Counted from the stretch's first letter, positions 51,473-61,344 are shown. The stretch is DNA of 64,000 bases from Natrinema sp. DC36 (GCF_020405225.1 NZ_CP084472.1:2852001-2916000), one strand, 5' to 3'. Program-made: numbers and translations. The notes: generated by a model not told the origin, from the letters alone.

Positions 51473-52315
51473 ATGGAACTGCTGGAGCGCCGACGGGCGC
51501 TGATCGAGACGCGTCTCATCGAGGTGGTCGAGGGGGTCGAACCCGAGACGCTCTCCGAGGAAATTCGCCACGTCGCGCTCTCCGGGGGAAAGCGCGTCCG
51601 ACCGGTGGTGACGTTGCTGGCCTGCGAAACCGTCGGCGGACGGGCCGAGGACGCCGTGGAGTTCGGCGTCGGGATCGAACTCGTCCACACGGCATCGCTG
51701 GTCGTCGACGACATCATCGACCGCTCCGAACTGCGGCGTGGGACGACCAGCGCCTGGGCCGAGTTCGGTCACGGCCCGGCGATCATCACGAGCGACGGGC
51801 TACTGGGCGAGGCGTTCGCGCTCTTTTCCGCCGATCCGGACGCGACCCGGGTCGTCGCCGACGCCATGGTCGAACTCGGCGTCGGCGAGGCGACCGAACT
51901 GTCGGCCGAACCCGCGAACGAGGACGAGTACATGACCCTCGCTCGGCGCAAGACCGGCGCGCTGTTTCGAGCCGCGGCGGAACTCGGCGCGATCGCCGCC
52001 GATTCCGACCCCGTTACCGTCGACGCGCTCGGCGAGTACGCCGAACGGGTCGGCGTCGCCTTCCAGATCAGGGACGACGTGTTAGACGCCGTCGCCGATC
52101 CAGAGGCGCTGGGCAAACCGACCGGCCACGACGCCGCCCTCGAGCGGCCGTCGGTCGTCCAGGTGACTAAGCTCACGCCCGAGGAGGCGAACGATCGCGC
52201 GCGTAGCGAAGCTGATCGGGCGATCGACGCCCTGGATCGGGTCGAAATCACCGATCCCGACGCGCGAGAATACCTGGTCGAACTGGCCGAGTTCGTCGTC
52301 GACCGCGAGCGATAA
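51473..52315 (+). CDS. Polyprenyl synthetase family protein
   Basis: A 280-residue trans-isoprenyl diphosphate synthase homologue. The entry motif is LSGGKRVRPVVTLLACE, and the first aspartate motif LVVDDIIDRSELRRG has the complete DDxxD. The second region is FQIRDDVLDAVADPEALGKPTGHD. The protein is shorter than GGPP synthases (about 330-350 residues) at the N-terminus, so product length is uncertain. The family supplies C20/C25 chains for archaeal lipids, quinones or carotenoids. GTG at 51470 or ATG at 51473 can start it. It lies downstream of etfA but behind two terminators. Confidence 0.88.
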   Translation: MELLERRRALIETRLIEVVEGVEPETLSEEIRHVALSGGKRVRPVVTLLACETVGGRAEDAVEFGVGIELVHTASLVVDDIIDRSELRRGTTSAWAEFGHGPAIITSDGLLGEAFALFSADPDATRVVADAMVELGVGEATELSAEPANEDEYMTLARRKTGALFRAAAELGAIAADSDPVTVDALGEYAERVGVAFQIRDDVLDAVADPEALGKPTGHDAALERPSVVQVTKLTPEEANDRARSEADRAIDALDRVEITDPDAREYLVELAEFVVDRER

Positions 52316-52399
52316 CCGCTCCGAAAAAGCCGGTGATATCTCCCGAGCGGCTGGAGTCGTGGTGACGTTTGAGGACTGTAGCGATCGCCAACGCACGTG

Positions 52400-52641
52400 A
52401 TGCCAGACGGACAACTCTTCAAGACCGAAGAGCGACGATCCCGGGACGCTATCTCGCAAACGCTCACCGCTGTCTCCGACCAGTTCGAGGACGGATCGAT
52501 CGATCTGGAGAGCGAGACACGGAGCCGGACGGTTACCGTCCCCAGCGAACCGACGTTCGAGGTCGAATCGAGCGAACGACCGACTCCGAAACCGACGAGA
52601 AGCGCTTCGAACTCGAGTTCGAACTCTCGTGGACCGAGTGA
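52400..52641 (+). pseudogene. Amphi-Trp domain protein gene broken by a frameshift
   Basis: From the ATG at 52400 the frame gives MPDGQLFKTEERRSRDAISQ ... RTVTVPSEPTFEVE, the first ~55 residues of an amphi-Trp domain protein. The natural end RTTDSETDEKRFELEFELSWTE plus TGA (52639-52641) lies in a different frame, consistent with one missing base near 52565-52580. In the original frame translation runs on into the opposite gene. The C-terminal W of the SWTE motif is intact, so the decay is recent or it is a sequencing error. It converges with the DUF373 gene, three bases from its end. Confidence 0.7.
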
Positions 52642-52644
52642 CGA

Positions 52645-53760
52645 TCAGACCCGCTCGGCCCCTCGCGTCCCCTCCTCTCGATCCGAGTCGGAAAACCGCG
52701 ATTCCGCCACGGCGAACGTGAGCGTGCTCACGATTCCCAGTAGCGTCCCCGCCGTCAGCGCCGCCGCGAGGTAGGCGATTTCGACGTCGTCGAGGAAGAA
52801 CGCGCTCACCGCGTGGAGAACGATCGCGATCGAGAGCACGTAAAACGGCGCGTTGAGGTATCGCCACTCGAGCGATCCCGCGATATACTCGTCGGTGATC
52901 TGACCGAGGCTGGTGGTCAGCCCCGCGGCGGCGAACCAGTGGATCGAGCCGTAGACGAGCGCGGCGAGCATAACAGGGACTCCGAGGTCGCCGGACGTCG
53001 ATCGACGGACCGACTCGAGCGAGTCCATCCCGCTGACGCCCCCGAGAACGAACAACGCGGCGGCGACGACGTACGCGAGAAGGGTCGTTCGTCCGGCGTA
53101 CAGCGAGCGTCGGGCGCGTTCGACGGTCGCGTCCAGCCGGTCACCAAGGCCGAGCCCGCGCGAGATGAGATAGAGCCCGAGCAGCGCCGATGTCGTTCCC
53201 AGCACGAACCCCGGCAGATTCAGGAAGGTCCCGATCAGCGCGAGCGGATAGATCAACAGTAGTATTCCCAGCGGAATGAGCACCGTTCCGCGCGTTTCGG
53301 GGTCGTTCAGCACTTGCTTGATCGTGTAGTACATCGACTCGAGGTTCTGCGCCTGTCGAACGACGACTCGCCGAACGCCGTCGATAGGAACCCGCGAGCG
53401 AATGATCGGGATAACGGACTCGTCCTGAGCCCCGTCGGTGACGACGAGCGCGGTGACGTCCTCGCCGGTCGAGAGGCTTGCGAGGACGGTGTCGACCTCG
53501 TCGCCGACCTCGCGGTTGGCGCTGACGTCGCCCTGGTCGTTCCCGGTGACGACGGCGACCTCGACGCTCTCGTCGCGCTCGGTGAGGTCGTCGTAGACGT
53601 GCAACCCCTGAAAGATGACGTTGACGTCCGAGTCCTCCGGGTCGGCGGTCGCGAGGGCGACGGCCGCTTCCTCGACGGGCTCGCGACCGATAACCGGCGT
53701 CGAGAAACCGGTCTTGCGGCCGAGATCGTCGTCGAGGTCGACACAGAGGACCAGCAGCAT
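52645..53760 (-). CDS. DUF373 family membrane protein
   Basis: A 371-residue protein. The N-terminal ~140 residues are a soluble DUF373 domain starting MLLVLCVDLDDDLGRKTGFSTPVIGREPV, with TALVVTDGAQDESVIPII and VRRVVVRQAQNLESMYYTI. About seven membrane helices follow (LIPLGILLLIYPLALIG, VLGTTSALLGLYLI, AYVVAAALFVLGGVSG, and others). The conserved Asp-rich start suggests a metal- or nucleotide-binding site. The family is widespread in archaea and uncharacterised. Confidence 0.85.
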   Translation of the reverse strand: MLLVLCVDLDDDLGRKTGFSTPVIGREPVEEAAVALATADPEDSDVNVIFQGLHVYDDLTERDESVEVAVVTGNDQGDVSANREVGDEVDTVLASLSTGEDVTALVVTDGAQDESVIPIIRSRVPIDGVRRVVVRQAQNLESMYYTIKQVLNDPETRGTVLIPLGILLLIYPLALIGTFLNLPGFVLGTTSALLGLYLISRGLGLGDRLDATVERARRSLYAGRTTLLAYVVAAALFVLGGVSGMDSLESVRRSTSGDLGVPVMLAALVYGSIHWFAAAGLTTSLGQITDEYIAGSLEWRYLNAPFYVLSIAIVLHAVSAFFLDDVEIAYLAAALTAGTLLGIVSTLTFAVAESRFSDSDREEGTRGAERV

Positions 53761-53982
53761 CGGGTTGTGGTTGCACGCCGCGGTATTTCCGTCTTCTGGG
53801 ACGGAGAACAGATCAGACGGGCGACGGATTCGACGATGAGGGGATCCGGTCCACGAAAGACGATTCGAACCGTCCCGCGTGGAGAGTCAGTCGATCGCCC
53901 AGCGTGATCGCCGTGAACGAACAGCGGTCAGGTTGAATAGCAGCCGAGCGAACAGGAGCCGAGGCGAATAGTGGCCGCCGAC

Positions 53983-55962
53983 TCAACCGGTACTGTCGGT
54001 CTCGGTCTCGTCGACCGCAGGGCCGCCGTCAGCATCGGCAGTAGCAGTTCTGACGCCATCGATCTCGAAACGTGCACCGCCGGACGACCCGTCTCGAGCC
54101 GTGATCGACCAGTCGTGGGCCGTCACGATCCCATCGACGATCGCCAGTCCGAGTCCGGTTCCGTCCGCCGCGGTCGTATACCCGAACTCGAACAGCGACT
54201 CGCGATCGGGTGGCAGTCCCGGTCCCGTATCCTCGACGTAGAACCCGTTCGGACGCGTGTCGTCGCCGGTAGCGTAATCGTCCGCCTCGAGCGAGCCGAC
54301 AGTGACGACGACGGGTTCGGTCTCGTCGTCGTCGCCGTCCGTATCGTGTTCTCCGGTGTCGTCAGCACGGGAACCGCGTCGATCGCCTGTCGAGCTATGC
54401 TCGACGGCATTTCGAAACAGGTTCTCGAGTAGCGTTCGAATCCTCGCCTCGTCACCGTAGATCTCGATATCCGTGTCGATCTCGAGGCGGGCGTCGCCGG
54501 TATCGACGGTCGACCACGCTTCCCGAGTCGCCGGCGCGAGCGGGAACCACTCCTGCTCGCCGATCGTCTTCCCCTGGCGGGCCAGTTCGAGCAGTCCGTC
54601 GACGAGTTCCTCCATCCGCGACAGCGACCACCGGATTTTGTCGACGTGTTGGCCGTCGGTCCGCTCCTCGAGCAGTTCGAGGTGACCCTGGGCGACGTTC
54701 AGCGGATTGCGCAGGTCGTGGCTCACGAGGCTGGTGAACTCCTCCAGCCGGTCGTTCTGTCGCTCGAGTTCGCGCCGGTAGTGACGCCGACGGGTGATGT
54801 CGCGGATGGCGTGGATCGTCCCGGCGAACTCCCCGTCCTCGAGCGGGAGCAACTTGGTGTGGGCGTCGTGAACGAGCACCGCGCCGTCGGTCGAGCGAAA
54901 CCGAATCTGATACTTCGCTCGGTCGCAGTCGCTCGCCGAGGAGAGGAGGTTCCGTACCTCCTCGGCGTACTTTGTCGTCACCTGCTCGTCGTAGTAGCCA
55001 CGGTCGACGAGTTCCGAAAACGACATTCCGAGTAGCTCCGCCTTGTCCTCGGCGAACGCGTCGGCGAACTCGTCGTTACACCAGGCGATCGACCCGTCCG
55101 CGTCGAGAATGAAGAGGGCAGTCGGTGCGAGCTCGATAATTCGTTCGTACTGCGCGAGTTCGCGTTCGCGTTGTTTCCGCGACGTTACGTCGCGGATGAC
55201 CGCCGTCGAGCCGGCAAACTCGCCGGTGTCGTCGGTGATGACGGACACGTTGGCCTCGTAGACGCGCTGCTCGTCGGTGTGGGTCTCGAGAGTGCATTCG
55301 AAGCAGTCCGACTCTCCGCCGCCGGAATACAGGTGGCGAACCGTCTTGACACCGCGCTCGAACGAGTCTCTACTGATGAACGTCGAAATGTGGCCGCCCA
55401 CGACGCGGTCGTGGTCGACGTCGAGGAGATCGCAAAACGCGGCGTTTGCGATAGTCACGCATCCCACGTCGTCGAGGACGTACATCGCATCGGAGGCCGT
55501 CTCGACGAGCACGCGGTACTGCTCGAGTTCGCGTTCGCTCTCGCGTCGCGCTCGGTCGGCGCGACGTTTCTCGACGGCGTTTTCGATTCGGTTCGCCAGC
55601 ACGGTGTACTGGTCGCTGGTCCCCTTCTGGAGGTAGTCGGTGACGCCCGCCGAGATCGCTTCGCTCGCGATCGTTTCGGACCCCTTTCCGGTAAACAGAA
55701 TGAACGGCATCGTCGGATCGCGCTCCCGTACCGCGACGAGCAACTCGAGCCCGTCCATGTCGGGCATGTCGTAGTCGCTGACGACGCAGTCGACATCGCG
55801 ATCGGGCTCCGCGGCACTCTCGTCGAAGACGGCCAGCCCGTCACGGCCGCTTCGCGCGGTTCTCACGTCGATGTCGTCGTTGCGACGCTCGAGAACGGTG
55901 GCGGTTAGCTCGCGGATGTCTGGGTCGTCGTCGACACAGAGAACGTGGATCCCGCCAGTCAT
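53983..55962 (-). CDS. Hybrid sensor histidine kinase (REC-PAS-PAS-HisKA-HATPase)
   Basis: A 659-residue soluble kinase. An N-terminal receiver domain (residues ~5-125) has the phospho-Asp at 63 (VVSDYDMPDMDG) and Lys in DYLQKGTSD. Two PAS domains follow (about 140-260 and 270-390), each ending in an I-R-D-x-T motif (STAVIRDVTSRK, IHAIRDITRRR). The HisKA phospho-His is in FTSLVSHDLRNPLNV, and the HATPase has LLENLFRNAVEHSS, YVEDTGPGLPPD and GTGLGLAIVDGIVTAHDW. The receiver-first order is a common haloarchaeal design in which an upstream kinase controls the protein. The partner is unknown. Confidence 0.93.
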   Translation of the reverse strand: MTGGIHVLCVDDDPDIRELTATVLERRNDDIDVRTARSGRDGLAVFDESAAEPDRDVDCVVSDYDMPDMDGLELLVAVRERDPTMPFILFTGKGSETIASEAISAGVTDYLQKGTSDQYTVLANRIENAVEKRRADRARRESERELEQYRVLVETASDAMYVLDDVGCVTIANAAFCDLLDVDHDRVVGGHISTFISRDSFERGVKTVRHLYSGGGESDCFECTLETHTDEQRVYEANVSVITDDTGEFAGSTAVIRDVTSRKQRERELAQYERIIELAPTALFILDADGSIAWCNDEFADAFAEDKAELLGMSFSELVDRGYYDEQVTTKYAEEVRNLLSSASDCDRAKYQIRFRSTDGAVLVHDAHTKLLPLEDGEFAGTIHAIRDITRRRHYRRELERQNDRLEEFTSLVSHDLRNPLNVAQGHLELLEERTDGQHVDKIRWSLSRMEELVDGLLELARQGKTIGEQEWFPLAPATREAWSTVDTGDARLEIDTDIEIYGDEARIRTLLENLFRNAVEHSSTGDRRGSRADDTGEHDTDGDDDETEPVVVTVGSLEADDYATGDDTRPNGFYVEDTGPGLPPDRESLFEFGYTTAADGTGLGLAIVDGIVTAHDWSITARDGSSGGARFEIDGVRTATADADGGPAVDETETDSTG

Positions 55963-56112
55963 CAGATACCCATCATTAGGGACGATACGTATAATAGTGT
56001 ATGGCCGATCGCATCGGTGCTACCGCACCGCACCCACGATATGGATCAACGGGGCACAGCGACGCTGCGGATTCGCACTGCTTTTGAGGCTCGGGCGGGT
56101 ACGTTCCCTCGA

Positions 56113-57108
56113 ATGATCTCGAAGGGCTGTGAGCAGTGCGCGAAAGGCGGCAAGATGGTGCTGTTCGTCTACGGTTACTGCGACCAGCGCGACTGCTTTT
56201 ACTGCCCGCTCGGCGAGAACCGCAAGAACGTCACCGACGTCTACGCCAACGAGCGACTCGTCGAGAGCGACGAGGACGTCCTCACCGAGGCCCACCGGAT
56301 GGACGCGCTGGGCACGTCGATCACCGGCGGCGAGCCCCAGGAAGCCCTCGACCGGACCTGTCACTACCTCGAGCTACTCAAAGACGAGTTCGGCGAGGAC
56401 CACCACACGCACCTCTACACCGGCATCACCGGCGGCCGCGAGAACATGCGCCGCCTCTCGGAAGCCGGTCTCGACGAGATTCGCTTCCACCCGCCCTACG
56501 AACAGTGGGGCGACCTCCACGGCACCGAGTGGGAGGACATCCTCTACATCGCCCGCGAGGAGGGACTGACCCCTGCCTTCGAAATTCCCGGGATCCGCGC
56601 CGAGGAGGAGTTCCTCGAGTTGATCGACGAGGGAGCCGCCGAGTTCTGTAACGTCAACGAGTTCGAGATGAGCGACGGCAACTACCGCCGGATGCAAGAG
56701 CAGGGCTTCGAACTCAAAGAGGATCACATGAGCGCCGTCGACGGTTCCCGCGAGGAGATCCTCGAGACCATGGGCGACCACGAGAAGGTCTACTTCTGTA
56801 CCTCCGTCTTCAAAGACGCGGCCCAGCACCGCCGGCGGCTCAAACGCATGGCCCGCAACGTCCGCCGCGAGTTCGACGACGTCACCGACGACGGAACGCT
56901 CGTCTACGGCAAGGCCTACACCGACCCCGAGCGCCTCGAGACACTCGGCGTCCCCGAGGAGTTCTATACCGTCAAAACGAACCACGTCGAGGTCGCCTGG
57001 TGGCTCTTGGAAGAGATGATCGAGGAAGGAGACCTCGAGGAGGGTGAAATCGTCGAGCAGTATCCGACCTACGATGGGCAGGTCGTCGAGCGGACGCCGC
57101 TCGCGTAG
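56113..57108 (+). CDS. Radical SAM protein with CxxxxCxxC cluster motif
   Basis: A 331-residue radical-SAM-fold protein. The cluster motif is GYCDQRDCFYCPL: Cys23, Cys28 and Cys31 give C-x4-C-x2-C rather than the canonical C-x3-C-x2-C. An N-terminal CEQC pair (Cys6, Cys9) precedes it. ITGGEPQEAL is the usual SAM-binding GGEP motif, and IRFHPPYEQWGD, FEIPGIRAEEEFLEL and EFCNVNEFEMSD follow the barrel strands. It belongs to an archaeal group I remember as COG2108. Reaction unknown. The start at 56113 follows ACGTTCCCTCGA; an open extension to 55945 has no family sequence. Confidence 0.82.
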   Translation: MISKGCEQCAKGGKMVLFVYGYCDQRDCFYCPLGENRKNVTDVYANERLVESDEDVLTEAHRMDALGTSITGGEPQEALDRTCHYLELLKDEFGEDHHTHLYTGITGGRENMRRLSEAGLDEIRFHPPYEQWGDLHGTEWEDILYIAREEGLTPAFEIPGIRAEEEFLELIDEGAAEFCNVNEFEMSDGNYRRMQEQGFELKEDHMSAVDGSREEILETMGDHEKVYFCTSVFKDAAQHRRRLKRMARNVRREFDDVTDDGTLVYGKAYTDPERLETLGVPEEFYTVKTNHVEVAWWLLEEMIEEGDLEEGEIVEQYPTYDGQVVERTPLA

Positions 57109-57425
57109 GGATCGCAGTCCGAAGCGAGTTATTGCTCGAGAAAGCGTGCCGCGGGCCGACGGACCTCCTGCGGACCGCTCGCGCGGCCAGTCGATCGATG
57201 CGGTGTGAACGCGTCACGTGAACCGGCGTCCGTGAGCGAGAGTGCAAAAGGGTTCTACTCCGCAGCTATTTTCGTCGAAAGCGATCACGAGCGAACAGGC
57301 TCACGCCGTTTGTGCACAGCCTAAGGATCGTTCCGCAGCGTACAACGCACGAAAACGGCGGTTACGGACCCGTTCTCTCTCGTCTTCCGTCGAATGGGTC
57401 GCTGTCGCTTATCGGGGTTGTAATA

Positions 57426-58232
57426 ATGGCAACCGACCGGGTACGACGGGGTACGATGCAATTCCGAACCGTCGCTGTTATCGCGGTCGCACTGCTCGTC
57501 GCGCTCTCCGGGTGTAGCGGCCTCGGGGGGTCACAAGCGGATGAGCCGTCGAGCGAAGATGATACGGAGTCGCTAAACGAGAGCGAAACGGGAGCGAACG
57601 GATCCGACGACACCGCCGATTCTGATGGGTCCGAAGGAGACGCGAACGACGGAGACGCCGACGGCGGAGACGACACTGCGAGCGCGGAGTGGAACCCGCC
57701 GGAGGAACCGAACCGACCGATGGAAAACAAACGCGGAGATCGGATCAAATCGATGACGTTCGTCGACAAAGAGCCCGCAGCGAGCGGTGACGGCTACTCG
57801 AACTTCAACCTCGAGGTCGTCGCCAACACGAGCATGGAGAACGTCGATCCGCCGGAACACGGTGACGTAGAGGGCGAGCCGTACTTCTTCGTCAAGATCA
57901 ACGAAGACAAGCAGAAGCTGATCGAACGCACCGGAGAGGTCCGCATGGAAGAAAACGGCACGTTCCACATCGATGTTCGTCCCGCTGGGATCGAAGAGTT
58001 CGGGGCCGGTCCGCTGACCGTCGAGGTCTACCTGATGGACGAGGACAAGGACTGGGACGATATCTACGCCTCCGTGGGCAAGAACATCGAGTACAATCCG
58101 GAGACGGAGACCGACAACTCGACTACTGACGCCGAGTCTGACAATACCACAGATTCGGAGACGGAGACCAACGACTCGGCTACTGACAACGAGTCCGATG
58201 AGTCCACCGATTCGGAGACAACCGAAAACTGA
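57426..58232 (+). CDS. Lipoprotein with acidic linker and C-terminal Thr/Ser-Asp repeats
   Basis: A 268-residue exported protein. The signal peptide VAVIAVALLVALSGCSGL carries a lipobox (LSGC, Cys30), so it is probably lipid-anchored on the outside. An acidic linker (residues ~35-95), a globular domain (EWNPPEEPNRPMENKRGDRIK ... PLTVEVYLMDEDKDWDDIY), and a C-terminal tail with two near-copies of a ~19-residue unit (DNSTTDAESDNTTDSETET / NDSATDNESDESTDSETTE) follow. The many N-x-S/T sites suggest N-glycosylation. Function unknown; it lies next to the S-layer gene. An ATG at 57456 is an alternative start. Confidence 0.78.
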   Translation: MATDRVRRGTMQFRTVAVIAVALLVALSGCSGLGGSQADEPSSEDDTESLNESETGANGSDDTADSDGSEGDANDGDADGGDDTASAEWNPPEEPNRPMENKRGDRIKSMTFVDKEPAASGDGYSNFNLEVVANTSMENVDPPEHGDVEGEPYFFVKINEDKQKLIERTGEVRMEENGTFHIDVRPAGIEEFGAGPLTVEVYLMDEDKDWDDIYASVGKNIEYNPETETDNSTTDAESDNTTDSETETNDSATDNESDESTDSETTEN

Positions 58233-58908
58233 CCGCTAAATAGACAACACAGTGGTTCGAGCGACTTTCGGGGACGTGTTTCGCACGCGCAACATGGACG
58301 ATCCGATAGCGGACGTCTGACATTGCTATAGCCTCGTCCGGTGGAGGCTGTTCCCTCGGTCCGCCGGGCATTCAGCAGTTTCTCGAAAGACTAATTGAAT
58401 TCGAGTGACAGCTATCCGATGTCTGTAATTCAATGATCCCGAAGATAACGTGGAATCTCCTGACTCCTGAGTCTTGCTGATGTCGCCAGTTTAAGCACCA
58501 ACAAACGGACCGAAGAAGAATAAGATCGGTCCCTACCTGTGATCTTTCCCCGGCATGTTCGGAACCCACACATCACAGAATTTGTGACAATAGGCGAGCT
58601 GCCTATCACCCGCATTGGATATCTCTATCTATCCTACTTATATACGACGGAACTATCCCACCCATCCATAATTATATGTTATAGGAGTATTTCCTCTCGA
58701 AAGATATAGTAAGAGAGTATTATATAGATGTCACTGAGGGTGATTGTTAACAAGAAAGCTTATTACACGACATTGGAAAGACAGTAGATACCCCTACCCG
58801 GAGGCCGAGTAATTGGCAGCGCAGACCGCCGCCGGGGCGGTTTGTATGCTGTGCTCGCCCCCGGTGAATAGTGCGTTAACTAACCGAAACACGATAATAA
58901 CACAATAA
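58233..58908 (+). promoter_or_regulatory. AT-rich S-layer upstream region with probable long structured leader
   Basis: These 676 bases have no supported gene and are far AT-richer than the rest of the window. Several TATA-like boxes occur: CTTATATAC near 58638-58646 and ATTATATAG at 58718-58726. If the latter is used, the mRNA leader is about 155 bases long. A stem CAGACCGCC (58822-58830) with GGCGGTTTG (58836-58844), one G-T wobble, lies in that leader. Long leaders are known for haloarchaeal S-layer genes. Frames on the minus strand here have no protein features. Confidence 0.5.
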
Positions 58909-61332
58909 ATGACAAGCGAAACGACATACCGCGACAAGGGCCGTGCAGTGGTCCTGGCCGCGCTTATGGTCCTTTCTGTTGTCGCCATGTCCGCAGCGTT
59001 TGCGGGCGGTGCGGCAGCGGCAAACAATCCGGAAGCAGATGGAGTATCGTATGACCTTGACGGCGGTGACGAAGTAACTGATCTAGGCCCGGTCTGGATC
59101 GGACAGGAAGTCACACTTCAGGACGACAACCTGAGCGGATACGCAGGTTTCGAAATCCGCGCAGGCGGTGAACCTGAGGACTCGTCTTCCAGTGATGCTG
59201 TCGCAAGCGGTTCGATCGAAGACGGTGACACCATCAGCTTCGATTCGAGTGACTACGACAGTGGATTCTACCACGTTAACCTGATCGGTGGTCCAGGCGA
59301 TAATGCAAGTGACTGGGACGAGCACGTGTTCCGCGTTGCCTCAGAGGACTTCAGTGCCAGCTTCAGCAGTGACACAGTCCCTGACAGCAGTCAGGTAGAT
59401 GTCACACTCGAGACCGCACGTGAAGATCAGTGGGTGAACGTATCTGCTGATGGCGTCAGCTCGGATGAGCTTAATAATCTGTTCGACGATAGCCACGCCA
59501 ACATTGAAGAGGTCCGATCCGCCTCGGATGCAGACGTTGTCTCACTCAACCTCACGGGCGTTAGTGACGAACTCACTTTCGAGGCTAACGTCTCGAACGC
59601 CGAACTCGACGCCGGAGAGTACGAATTTGAATTCGATGTCACCGACTCGAGTGCTTCGGATACGGTAACTCTCCAAGTGACTGATGGACAGGTTGAGTAC
59701 GACTTCGTTGATGTCAGCTCGGCCGAAGAAGGTGGTATCGCAGAAATTACGATCAGCACTGGACAGAGCAGTACTGCCGCTGTCGTCCTCGATAGCGACG
59801 ACACTTCCTTCGCAACGAGTGCTGTCGTGAGTGGTGTCGAAGGTGACGAGGTCACCCTCGAATACAACACCCACAATGTCTCTAACGCATGGAGCGTGGC
59901 TGGTGAGACTGATGCGACTGTCACCGGGAACCATACGAATGAAACACTCGAGAATGCACCGCTCCCAGCGTACACCTGGGATCTGACCCTCGGTGACCAA
60001 CTGGACGGTGCCTACAGTATCTCCACCGAACACGACCGTGGCCGCCTCGTCATCAGCGAACGTGGTGAAATTAGTGGTGTAACCACTGCAACTGCACCGG
60101 CTGACGCTGATCTTAGCGACTACGAGAGTTACAACGAATCGACCATTACCGAGACCAACACCGTCGCTGAAGATGACGGCATCATCGTAACCGTTGAAGA
60201 CTTCGGCGCAGAGGGTGCTGTCGAAGCACTCGGTGATTCTCTTGCTACGGAGGAAGGGATCACGATCGAAGCCGAAGAGCAGCAGACTGGCCCGATCGAC
60301 GAGGGCGATACCCTGAATCACAGTCAGCTTGGTGCTGAACTGATCAACACTGGAGATCTGGAGAACTACAATGGCGATCTGATCTTCACGCTTGATGAGA
60401 GTGCGCTCACGGCTGGCCAGACCTACGACTTCACGGTCACGATCAACGCGTCCGAAAACTCCTACATGGATGACGACGCTGACGATGTTACCGAGGAGTT
60501 CGAACTCGAAGTTGTCGACCGCGAAATCAACTGGGACGACATCAGCTCGCTCTCAGCTACTGAGGACGCGACCGCAACCGGTACGACCACGGTCGCACCC
60601 GGTACGGAATTCAGCGCCGAAGCCGACTCGGACGATGATGAGGGTGGCTTCGTTCAGCTGAGTGACGCAGTTGTCACCGCTGGCGAGGACGGTAACAACG
60701 AATTCGCCGCTGAATTCGACCTTAGCCAAGAAACCACTGGTGTCCTGTTCGACCTTACGGCCACAGACACCCAGAGTGACGCTGAAGCAGTCCTCAAGGA
60801 TGTCGAACTGGTCGCTGCTTCCCAGCCTGACATCTCCGTTGAGGGTGACGCACCCTCTGAGGTTCAGGTTGGTGAAGACGCCACGCTCGACGTGACCGTT
60901 ACCAACGACGGCGACGCCGCAGGCACTGTCGACTTCCACATCGACATCGATGGCGAGACCGTCACGAGCGAGGAAATCGAAGTCGAAGCCGGCGGCACGT
61001 ACGACGCCAGCTACGACTTCAACACCAGCTCCGCAGGCGACATCAGCTGGGAGACCCACGCTGGCGACGACGCCAGTGACTCCGGTACGCTGACTGTCAA
61101 CGACTCGGACGACTCGGACGACTCGGACGACTCGGACGACTCGGACGACTCCGACGACTCGGACGACTCTGACGACTCGGACGACTCCGACGACTCGGAC
61201 GACTCCGACGACTCCGACGACTCCGGCTCCGATGGAGACGACAGTGACGATGGTACGCCCGGCTTCGGTGTCGGCGTCGCTCTCGTCGCACTCCTCGGCG
61301 CGGCCATGCTGGCCCTCCGACGTCAGAACTAA
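58909..61332 (+). CDS. csg: S-layer glycoprotein with PGF-CTERM sorting signal
   Basis: An 807-residue major cell-surface glycoprotein. It opens with a twin-positive N-terminus and a signal helix (AVVLAALMVLSVVAMSAAFAGGAAAA), followed by DGVSYDLDGGDEVTDLGPVWIGQEVTL, the usual haloarchaeal S-layer start. The body is a series of Ig/CARDB-like beta domains (the last near EVQVGEDATLDVTVTNDGDAAG). A (Asp-Asp-Ser)n spacer follows, then the PGF-CTERM tail TPGFGVGVALVALLGAAMLALRR, which archaeosortase A would cleave to attach a lipid. Codons are more A/T-ending than in neighbours. Expression is probably driven from the AT-rich leader upstream. Confidence 0.93.
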   Translation: MTSETTYRDKGRAVVLAALMVLSVVAMSAAFAGGAAAANNPEADGVSYDLDGGDEVTDLGPVWIGQEVTLQDDNLSGYAGFEIRAGGEPEDSSSSDAVASGSIEDGDTISFDSSDYDSGFYHVNLIGGPGDNASDWDEHVFRVASEDFSASFSSDTVPDSSQVDVTLETAREDQWVNVSADGVSSDELNNLFDDSHANIEEVRSASDADVVSLNLTGVSDELTFEANVSNAELDAGEYEFEFDVTDSSASDTVTLQVTDGQVEYDFVDVSSAEEGGIAEITISTGQSSTAAVVLDSDDTSFATSAVVSGVEGDEVTLEYNTHNVSNAWSVAGETDATVTGNHTNETLENAPLPAYTWDLTLGDQLDGAYSISTEHDRGRLVISERGEISGVTTATAPADADLSDYESYNESTITETNTVAEDDGIIVTVEDFGAEGAVEALGDSLATEEGITIEAEEQQTGPIDEGDTLNHSQLGAELINTGDLENYNGDLIFTLDESALTAGQTYDFTVTINASENSYMDDDADDVTEEFELEVVDREINWDDISSLSATEDATATGTTTVAPGTEFSAEADSDDDEGGFVQLSDAVVTAGEDGNNEFAAEFDLSQETTGVLFDLTATDTQSDAEAVLKDVELVAASQPDISVEGDAPSEVQVGEDATLDVTVTNDGDAAGTVDFHIDIDGETVTSEEIEVEAGGTYDASYDFNTSSAGDISWETHAGDDASDSGTLTVNDSDDSDDSDDSDDSDDSDDSDDSDDSDDSDDSDDSDDSDDSGSDGDDSDDGTPGFGVGVALVALLGAAMLALRRQN

Positions 61333-61344
61333 GCTGTCAAACTA

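Noticed and set aside
58372-58615. Minus-strand frames in the S-layer upstream region as a transposase relic
   Set aside because: No DDE, HUH or zinc-finger motif and no terminal inverted repeats were found.
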